Part shown: one piece after another, positions 1 to 4,131 of the stretch
Numbering within the stretch: position 1 is the stretch's first letter
How the letters are laid out: each line of letters opens with the position of its first letter
Source: Spirochaetales bacterium
Lineage (GTDB): Bacteria; Spirochaetota; Spirochaetia; SZUA-6; DRHE01
Assembly (NCBI GenBank): GCA_016930895.1
Contig: JAFGFV010000486.1
Coordinates: forward strand, 1 to 5,518
Direction of reading: 5' to 3'
Length of the DNA: 5,518 nt
Made by a program: the position numbers and the translations under genes
Notes under the pieces: generated by a model
The model's database searches: none
Told to the model about the DNA's origin: nothing
Seen by the model: only the letters and a program-made list of their open reading frames with translations

Positions 1-610
1 GGAGCTGCGCAGGGGGGTGTTCCGGGTCCGCACGCGCCTGTTCGGGACCGACCTGGCGGGCAAGCGCCTCGGCATCGTGGGCCTCGGCCGGATTGGCAGG
101 CGGGTGGCGGTCAAGGCGGCGGGGCTCGACATGGAGGTGCTCGCCTGCACACGCACCCCGCCTCGGGAGGGCATTCCCGAGGGGGTCTCCCGCCTGTGCG
201 GTTGGGAAGAGCTGTTCCGCACCGCTGACTTCGTGAGCCTGCACCTGCCGCTGACCCCGCAGACCCAAGGGTGCGTCGGACGCCGGGAGTTGGAGTGGAT
301 GAAACCCTCGGCCGCGTTCATCAACACGGCCCGCGGGCAACTGGTGGACGAACAGGCCCTGGTCGCCGCCCTCGAGGCGGGGCGGATCGCCGGCGCCGGG
401 CTGGACGTGTTCGCCCAGGAGCCCCCGCCGGAAGACCACCCGCTACTGCGCCTCGATAACACGGTCCTGACCGCCCACAGTGCCGCCCTGACCCACGAGT
501 GCCTGGCCCGGATGGCGGTGCATGCTGCCCGGGGAATCGACGAGGTGCTGAGCGGCCGCGAGCCCACCTGGCCCGTGAACCGGCCGGCGACCCCCCGAGC
601 CCTCCGGTAG
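1..610 (+). CDS. D-isomer-specific 2-hydroxyacid dehydrogenase, C-terminal part (5' end outside window)
   Basis: This is the NAD(P)-binding and catalytic C-terminal part of a cytoplasmic D-2-hydroxyacid dehydrogenase, a family that interconverts 2-keto acids and D-2-hydroxy acids. The reading frame is open to the left edge (first full codon at 2), so the GTG at 17 is internal and the substrate-binding N-terminus is missing. Counting from that GTG, the Rossmann motif GLGRIG is at residues 22-27, HLPLTPQT at 76-83, and the family catalytic residues are R106 (NTARG), E135 (FAQEPP) and H154 (TAHSAALT). The second Rossmann strand ends in C-T-R (44-46) rather than an Asp or Glu, which in this family favours NADP(H); this is inference. 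The usual Pro before the catalytic His is Ala here. The substrate (phosphoglycerate, glyoxylate/hydroxypyruvate or other) cannot be told. It ends in TAG and converges on the lipoprotein gene. Confidence 0.93.
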   Translation, partial: ELRRGVFRVRTRLFGTDLAGKRLGIVGLGRIGRRVAVKAAGLDMEVLACTRTPPREGIPEGVSRLCGWEELFRTADFVSLHLPLTPQTQGCVGRRELEWMKPSAAFINTARGQLVDEQALVAALEAGRIAGAGLDVFAQEPPPEDHPLLRLDNTVLTAHSAALTHECLARMAVHAARGIDEVLSGREPTWPVNRPATPRALR

Positions 611-623
611 AGCCCTCCGGTAG
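598..623. repeat. 13-bp perfect tandem duplication over the dehydrogenase stop codon
   Basis: The 13-base unit AGCCCTCCGGTAG occurs at 598-610 and again immediately at 611-623. The first copy ends in the TAG stop of the dehydrogenase and the second carries another TAG, in a different frame. It looks like a local slippage duplication with no effect on the protein. Confidence 0.9.
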
Positions 624-644
624 ACGGTCTCGACTCTACCGGGG
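615..644. terminator. Stem-loop between convergent genes, possible bidirectional terminator
   Basis: CCGGTAGA at 617-624 pairs perfectly with TCTACCGG at 635-642, giving an 8-bp stem around a 10-base loop; a wobble and a C-G pair can extend it to 615-644. It lies in the 53-base spacer between two converging genes, where a bidirectional terminator is expected. No T-run follows on either strand, so intrinsic termination is unproven. The upstream duplicate copy at 604-611 has the same 8 bases and could compete for the 3' arm. Confidence 0.45.
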
Positions 645-663
645 CCCCCCGCCAGGCCCGCCG

Positions 664-1278
664 CTATTCCCCCTGCGGCTGCAGCGGCCGGTAGCGCTGA
701 CCTTCCACGGTCAGGCTCCATCCCGGGCCGCTTTCCACCCGGCGAAACGGCTCGGGGTTGTCCAGGTCGTAGCGATCGGGGTCCAGTTCCAGCTTCCGGC
801 TCGACACCTCGGGCTCCCGGCCCGGCTCGCTGCCCGCGGCCAGGGCAAGCTCCCTCTGCATGGCCGGATCGGCGGGCGAGCCGAGATCCCTGGCGGCCAG
901 GCTCTTGTCCTCGAAGTAGTACAGCTCCGGGCCCCAGGAGTTCAGGTACATCTGGTAGTATCGATCAGCCCCGTCTTCGCCCGGCCATGCGCCGACCCCG
1001 TAGCTGCCCTCGTCGATCTCGATGGTGTACCAGAAGCTGTAGAAGTCCCAGTTCCAGGCGGTATACTCGCCGTAGTAGGTTCCCGCCGGATGCTCGTAGT
1101 AGATTCCCGCCGAGATCACCGGGGGCAGCATGGGGAAGTAGGCGCTCTGGGGGGTGTACGGCCAGTCCAGGGCGAGATACGCCTTCCCGTCGGCGCCCCG
1201 CATGCCGCAGGCCGACAGCGCCAGCAGCGCCGCTACGCCCAGAAGGATTCCAGCCAGCAGAGCTCGTGTCTTCTTCAT
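664..1278 (-). CDS. Aromatic-rich lipoprotein of unknown function
   Basis: A 204-residue protein with a lipoprotein signal: basic start (MKKTR), hydrophobic stretch at about 6-21 and lipobox L21-S-A-C24. C24 should be lipidated after signal peptidase II cleavage. Residue 25 is Gly, not Asp, so by the E. coli sorting rule it would go to the outer membrane. The mature part has two zones. Residues 34-122 hold 26 Tyr, Trp or Phe in 89 positions, with doublets such as Y60-Y61, Y68-Y69, Y107-Y108 and a W75-N-W77 cluster. Residues 123-204 are charged and Pro-containing. The ATG start is supported by GGAGGG at 1285-1290. I do not recognise the family. The composition suggests a beta-rich surface or glycan-binding domain, which is inference only. 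It converges with the dehydrogenase gene and diverges from the membrane-protein operon. I found no convincing promoter of its own. Confidence 0.85.
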   Translation of the reverse strand: MKKTRALLAGILLGVAALLALSACGMRGADGKAYLALDWPYTPQSAYFPMLPPVISAGIYYEHPAGTYYGEYTAWNWDFYSFWYTIEIDEGSYGVGAWPGEDGADRYYQMYLNSWGPELYYFEDKSLAARDLGSPADPAMQRELALAAGSEPGREPEVSSRKLELDPDRYDLDNPEPFRRVESGPGWSLTVEGQRYRPLQPQGE

Positions 1279-1380
1279 CTTGATCCCTCCGTACGCCTAC
1301 TTCAACACCGCGGCGCCCGGGAGCTGTCACCCTTTCCAGGGCTCGCGGGAGCCGCGCGCAGAGCCGGGGAATCGGTGCAT

Positions 1381-1393
1381 GATTGAACCAATC
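1381..1393. promoter_or_regulatory. Inverted repeat over the -35 box, possible operator
   Basis: GATTG-AAC-CAATC is a perfect 5-3-5 inverted repeat covering the whole -35 hexamer of the forward promoter. A regulator bound here would block RNA polymerase. The half-sites are short, so chance is possible. Confidence 0.3.
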
Positions 1394-1410
1394 GGCGCTT
1401 CGGCTATAAT
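1383..1410 (+). promoter_or_regulatory. Sigma70-type promoter of the membrane-protein operon
   Basis: A perfect -10 box TATAAT (1405-1410) lies 16 bp after TTGAAC (1383-1388, four of six consensus bases). Transcription should begin near 1417, leaving a leader of about 30 bases before the ATG at 1449. This rules out the in-frame GTG at 1416 as a translated start. An AT-rich box like this stands out in the GC-rich surroundings. Confidence 0.75.
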
Positions 1411-1448
1411 GTACGGTGCTGCAGAAGCTGTGCGAACCGGAGGCGCCC

Positions 1449-1928
1449 ATGGAGCGACACGAACGACTGTTCAACGCTGTCGGCTGGCTCGGGCTGCTGG
1501 TCCTGGTCCCGATCGCCTTCTACGTTCTGGAGTTCGCTCCGGCGCGGGATTTCATGGCGGATCGACTGGGGTTCGCCGGCCGCCCGGTGTTTCTGACTCT
1601 GCTGGGCTTCTCGCTGATCCTGGTCCGCATTCTCTTCGGCGGGGAGAAGAGCCTGCTGCCCCTGGTTCTGGGGTTCGTCATCGGCTTCCTGCTGATCTCC
1701 ACCTTCGCGCGCATCGGCTTCATGGGATGGTTTTTCCGTCGGGCCGACCCGGTGATCTTCCTGCGATCGGGGCGGCTGAACTACTTCGTCGGGCTGGGGG
1801 TCCTGCTGCTTGGCATGGTGCTCAGCTACGTGCGTCGCCCCGGCTTCCTGGCCCAGCTCCTGGGCCTGGTCGTGGTCCCGGCGGCGGCGCTGCTGGTGCT
1901 GAACGCCCTCGGGGTGCTCCCCGCCTGA
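1449..1928 (+). CDS. Multi-pass membrane protein of unknown function
   Basis: A 159-residue inner-membrane protein that I do not recognise. Hydrophobic segments lie at about 10-28, 47-64, 68-88, 112-127 and 133-155, predicting four or five membrane spans. The N-terminus is polar (MERHER), and basic or polar loops include FGGEK (63-67), ARIG followed by FFRR at 87-98, and YVRR (127-130). No catalytic motif is visible. I chose the ATG at 1449 because GGAGG (1439-1443) stands 5 bases before it and the predicted transcription start is near 1417; an in-frame GTG at 1416 would leave no leader. It is the first gene after the TATAAT promoter, and the transporter gene follows after 18 bases, so the two are probably co-transcribed. 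A partner or regulator role for the transporter is possible but rests on position only. Confidence 0.85.
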   Translation: MERHERLFNAVGWLGLLVLVPIAFYVLEFAPARDFMADRLGFAGRPVFLTLLGFSLILVRILFGGEKSLLPLVLGFVIGFLLISTFARIGFMGWFFRRADPVIFLRSGRLNYFVGLGVLLLGMVLSYVRRPGFLAQLLGLVVVPAAALLVLNALGVLPA

Positions 1929-1946
1929 ACCCGGGAGGTTGACTCG

Positions 1947-2936
1947 GTGAACGCCACGACCCCGGCATCCCCCCCGAGCCTGTCGATCATCGTGGCGGTG
2001 CTCTGCGCCCTGGCGGCCACGACCTGCTACAACCTGGGCCCTGCCATTCAGAAAAAGTCGCTCAACCGGTTCCCACTCCTGACTTCCAGGAGCCTGGTCG
2101 AGCAGCTCAAGCTCGCCTTTGGAGACTGCCGTTGGCGCATGGGGCTGCTGCTCGGATTGGCAGGGATCCTGCCGAACCTCGCCGCCGTGTCCCTGATCGG
2201 CATAGCCGCAGCACAGCCGCTCACCGGCTTCGGTCTGGTCGTGCTGGCATGGTACGGCACCAGCCGCCTGGGGGAACGGCTGACGCCCCGCGCCGTAGCC
2301 GGGGTCGCCCTGATGATCATGCTGCCCGTCTTGATCGGCTTTTCGGGGGTCTCCGCTCCGACCCGCAGCATCCTGCAGCCCGCCACCCGCAGGGTCCTGG
2401 CTGCGGCCCTCGCGGCGGTGTTCGCCCTCTGTGGGACCTTCGTCCTGCTCTCCCGGCGGAGCAGCACCCTGCTGGCTCCGGCGTCGGGCCTGCTGCTGTC
2501 CATGACGGCCCTGTGCCTGCAGCTGATCAGCCAGCTGTTTCTGTCCACGGGGCACCACCTGGTGAGAGATGCCCGGCTGATAGTCGCGGAGCTGCTCGTG
2601 AAGCCGATATACCTGGTGATGTTGGGGGTCACCGCGGCCGGTTCCGTCGTGAGCGTCGTGGCCTACTACCTGCAGCAGATCGGCCTGCAGAGGAGCCGGG
2701 CCACGCGTTTCAACCCCATCCTGAGCTCCACCAGCATCGCCTCGGCGGTCACCCTCGGCATCGTGGTCTTCGGGCAGCGAGTCGGCCGCCCGGCCCTCTA
2801 CCTCCTGGCCATGGCGGTGGCCCTGGTGGGGATCTCCCTCCTGTCCGGTTCCCGGGAGCCCGCCGCCGGCTCCGCCGGCGGAAGACCCGCCGCCGTCGGC
2901 CCCGAGGCCGGGCCTTCCCGGACTACTCGCTCCTGA
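1947..2936 (+). CDS. DMT-superfamily (EamA/NIPA-like) transporter
   Basis: A 329-residue integral membrane protein with about nine hydrophobic segments (roughly 11-30, 63-84, 87-103, 113-132, 149-168, 173-199, 219-241, 257-276, 282-301), arranged like drug/metabolite transporters. Family-like stretches are ATTCYNLGPAIQKKSL near 24-39, LPNLAAVSLIGIAAAQPL at 75-92, and the late motif RFNPILSSTSIASAV (254-268) followed by FGQRVG (275-280), which matches the P-x-x-s...ifGE pattern of EamA/NIPA proteins. NIPA members move Mg2+ in eukaryotes; the bacterial substrate cannot be inferred. Translation starts at GTG 1947, with GGGAGG at 1933-1938. After the last span there is an Ala/Gly/Pro-rich tail (302-329), probably soluble and disordered. 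The last 14 bases of the gene overlap the convergent LON-domain gene. It is likely transcribed with the preceding membrane-protein gene. Confidence 0.88.
   Translation: MNATTPASPPSLSIIVAVLCALAATTCYNLGPAIQKKSLNRFPLLTSRSLVEQLKLAFGDCRWRMGLLLGLAGILPNLAAVSLIGIAAAQPLTGFGLVVLAWYGTSRLGERLTPRAVAGVALMIMLPVLIGFSGVSAPTRSILQPATRRVLAAALAAVFALCGTFVLLSRRSSTLLAPASGLLLSMTALCLQLISQLFLSTGHHLVRDARLIVAELLVKPIYLVMLGVTAAGSVVSVVAYYLQQIGLQRSRATRFNPILSSTSIASAVTLGIVVFGQRVGRPALYLLAMAVALVGISLLSGSREPAAGSAGGRPAAVGPEAGPSRTTRS
2863..2881. terminator. GC-only stem-loop inside the transporter 3' end
   Basis: CCGCCGGC (2863-2870), loop TCC, GCCGGCGG (2874-2881): a perfect 8-bp stem encoding part of the transporter tail. On the minus strand it lies about 40 bases past the LON-domain stop codon and could help end that transcript. 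No T-run follows, and GC-rich coding repeats can form such stems by chance. Confidence 0.3.
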
Positions 2937-3570
2937 GCACCGAGGGCGGGTGCCCGTTGCCCCCGATGATGCGCTGAATCTCGATCGTGAGCTTGCGCCG
3001 CTCGATGAGCTTCTCGAGGGCGCTCACCGCCCGCCGGATCCGCTCGGCGGTGGAGTTCATCTCGAGAAAGGCCTGCTTCTCGTCCATCGAGAAGCCTTCG
3101 GTCCCGGCCAGGACGAAGGAGATGTCATCCAGCTCCGATGCCTGCGTTTCCAGGGCGTCCTCCAGGTCCGTGAGCTTCCCCAGCTCCTGCCGGCGGATCA
3201 GACCGCGGAGGGCCTGTTCGCGAACCTCGTCGCCGAGCTCCTCCTCCCGGTCGACGAACAGGCGCACCCACCCCTGGAGGTAGGGCTTGCTCTGGTCCTG
3301 CTCTTCGAGGTGGAAGCGGCTTTCCCCATACGTAAGGATGTCCATGCGCCCGTCCTCGTAGCGCTGCACCACTTCGGCCACCCTGGCCGTGCAGCCTGCC
3401 TGCTTCATTTCCGAGCCCGTGTAGTAGACAACCCCGAAGACCTCGTCGCGCTCCAGGCATTCCCCGATCATCCGCTTGTAGCGCTCCTCGAAGATGTGCA
3501 GCGGCAGCGGCAAACCCGGCAGAAGCACGAGCCCGAGGGGAAACAGGGGGATTAGGATCCTGTCGGACAT
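2923..3570 (-). CDS. Stand-alone LON substrate-binding domain protein
   Basis: A 215-residue cytoplasmic protein consisting only of the LON N-terminal substrate-binding (PUA-like) domain. The hallmark start, IPLFPLGLVLLPG at 7-19 then LHIFEERYKRM (24-34), is followed by FGVVYY (45-50), the GCTARVAEV strand (59-67), EDGRMDILTYGESRF (72-86), and a helical half with DISFVLAG (149-156), EKQAFLE (164-170) and a Lys/Arg-rich helix to about 200. No AAA+ ATPase or Ser-Lys protease domain follows, so it is not a protease. In the family such proteins are thought to bind unfolded or specific polypeptides; the target is unknown. The frame extends to 3627, but MSDRILIPLF fits the family start and AGGAG (3582-3586) lies 11 bases before ATG 3570. 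Its 3' end overlaps the transporter gene by 14 bases. Confidence 0.92.
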   Translation of the reverse strand: MSDRILIPLFPLGLVLLPGLPLPLHIFEERYKRMIGECLERDEVFGVVYYTGSEMKQAGCTARVAEVVQRYEDGRMDILTYGESRFHLEEQDQSKPYLQGWVRLFVDREEELGDEVREQALRGLIRRQELGKLTDLEDALETQASELDDISFVLAGTEGFSMDEKQAFLEMNSTAERIRRAVSALEKLIERRKLTIEIQRIIGGNGHPPSVLRSE

Positions 3571-3589
3571 GGACGGGGGCTCTCCTTTC

Positions 3590-3611
3590 CCTCGAGGTTC
3601 GCGCCTCGAGG
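3590..3611. promoter_or_regulatory. CCTCGAGG-N6-CCTCGAGG dyad at the predicted transcription start
   Basis: Two identical 8-bp palindromes, CCTCGAGG, at 3590-3597 and 3604-3611, are separated by TTCGCG. They can act as paired operator sites or fold into an 8-bp hairpin with a 6-base loop. The element begins where the LON-domain transcript is predicted to start and ends just before its ribosome binding site, so both repressor binding and 5' RNA structure are plausible. Confidence 0.5.
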
Positions 3612-3618
3612 CCCCCCA

Positions 3619-3647
3619 AAGATACACAACCCCGGCGCGGTTGTCGA
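3619..3647 (-). promoter_or_regulatory. Sigma70-type promoter of the LON-domain gene
   Basis: Read on the minus strand, TCGACA (3642-3647, five of six consensus bases) stands 17 bp before TATCTT (3619-3624, four of six). The start of transcription should fall near 3612, giving a leader of about 42 bases to the ATG at 3570. Confidence 0.55.
3626..3644. promoter_or_regulatory. Inverted repeat in the spacer of the LON-domain promoter
   Basis: ACAACC (3626-3631) and GGTTGT (3639-3644) form a perfect 6-7-6 dyad, mostly in the spacer between the -10 and -35 boxes and overlapping three bases of the -35. This is a typical position for a repressor operator. No binding protein is identified. Confidence 0.35.
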
Positions 3648-3659
3648 GGAACCCAGCCC

Positions 3660-3689
3660 GCCGGCCTGACGCGTTTGCCGCGGGCCGGC
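3660..3689. repeat. Imperfect 30-bp dyad between divergent promoters
   Basis: GCCGGCC (3660-3666) pairs with GGCCGGC (3683-3689), and inside it CGCG (3670-3673) pairs with CGCG (3679-3682) around the loop TTTGC. That gives 11 base pairs with a 3-base bulge. The outer part also forms a direct repeat, GCCGGCCTG at 3660-3668 and 3684-3692. It lies between the two divergent genes and may be a shared control site, though GC-rich sequence lowers its significance. Confidence 0.4.
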
Positions 3690-3692
3690 CTG

Positions 3693-3722
3693 TTGACCCA
3701 AAGCCCCCGGCTGGTGGATTCT
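3693..3722 (+). promoter_or_regulatory. Weak candidate promoter of the small protein gene
   Basis: TTGACC (3693-3698, five of six) is followed after 18 bp by GATTCT (3717-3722, three of six). Transcription would start at about 3729, which is the A of the start codon, implying a leaderless mRNA. That agrees with the absence of a good Shine-Dalgarno before this ATG, but the -10 box is poor. Confidence 0.3.
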
Positions 3723-3728
3723 GGACCC

Positions 3729-4073
3729 ATGGAGATCAAATCCATCCTCTACACTCGGGCCATGATGGAATCCCCGGCGGACCTGGAGCTCGGCGAAACC
3801 TACGAAGCCCAGGGCAAGCGAGTGCCGCGACGAGTCCGGGAGGCCATAGAACTCAGCAGGCTCCAGGAGCTGGAAGGGCAGTACGGGGACCGGCGGGTAT
3901 CCTCTCCGGTGGAGTACGATCACCTGATCGTGGGGACCGCCGACGGCGAGATCGACATCGAGGTCTTCAACCGCGGCATTCTGGTGTACACCACCGGGGA
4001 CGAGACTCTGCGCAGGATCGACCGCGTGCTCTGCGCGATCCTCGACACCATGAAGGCGGAAGAGGGAGGCTGA
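3729..4073 (+). CDS. Small soluble protein of unknown function
   Basis: A 114-residue protein with no signal peptide or membrane segment; I do not recognise the family. The N-terminal half is mostly charged and helical (about 16-50, with GKRVPRRVREA at 29-39). It is followed by a likely beta hairpin region: VEYDHLIVGT (61-70), GEIDIEVFNRGILVYTT (73-89). A final helix, ETLRRIDRVLCAILDTMKA, spans 92-110. The layout resembles a small alpha/beta domain, but no catalytic residues stand out. The frame is open upstream to a GTG at 3675, but the region before 3729 has promoter-like and dyad sequence and the ATG gives a natural start. The ribosome binding site is weak (GGTGG at 3713-3717). It diverges from the LON-domain gene and converges with the nuclease gene 58 bases downstream. 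Confidence 0.72.
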   Translation: MEIKSILYTRAMMESPADLELGETYEAQGKRVPRRVREAIELSRLQELEGQYGDRRVSSPVEYDHLIVGTADGEIDIEVFNRGILVYTTGDETLRRIDRVLCAILDTMKAEEGG

Positions 4074-4076
4074 GTC

Positions 4077-4091
4077 GCCCCGCCGAGGGGC
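4077..4091. terminator. Short stem-loop between convergent genes
   Basis: GCCCC (4077-4081), loop GCCGA, GGGGC (4087-4091) lies just after the small-protein stop codon and upstream of the nuclease gene's 3' end at 4132. The stem is short and lacks a T-run, so a terminator role is tentative. I see nothing else in this 58-base spacer. Confidence 0.3.
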
Positions 4092-4131
4092 AGGGAGCTT
4101 TCCAGCCGCGGCCACCGGCCTCGGGACACCG

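Noticed and set aside
499..1386. Long open frame of 295 codons on the plus strand, antisense to the lipoprotein gene.
   Set aside because: Its product is Pro/Arg/Gly/Ala-rich with no domain, it lacks a ribosome binding site, and the opposite strand has a clear lipoprotein with lipobox and GGAGGG. It is a GC-rich shadow frame.
1279..1404. Promoter for the lipoprotein gene on the minus strand.
   Set aside because: I found only scattered partial matches (for example TTGAAG near the gene) with no -10 box at proper spacing, so I did not annotate one.
1416..1448. Upstream GTG start for the first membrane protein, adding 11 residues.
   Set aside because: It sits at the predicted transcription start, while the ATG at 1449 has GGAGG at the right distance.
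1404..2558. Open frame of 384 codons on the minus strand across both membrane-protein genes.
   Set aside because: The translation is dominated by Gln, Gly, Arg and Glu, as expected when Leu-rich membrane coding sequence is read backwards. The plus strand has two proteins with proper starts.
2923..3570. Lon protease.
   Set aside because: Only the N-terminal substrate-binding domain is present; there is no ATPase or proteolytic domain before the stop codon.
3571..3627. Upstream extension of the LON-domain protein by 19 residues.
   Set aside because: The extra residues are not part of the family pattern, lie on the predicted leader with the dyad, and the ATG at 3570 follows an AGGAG.
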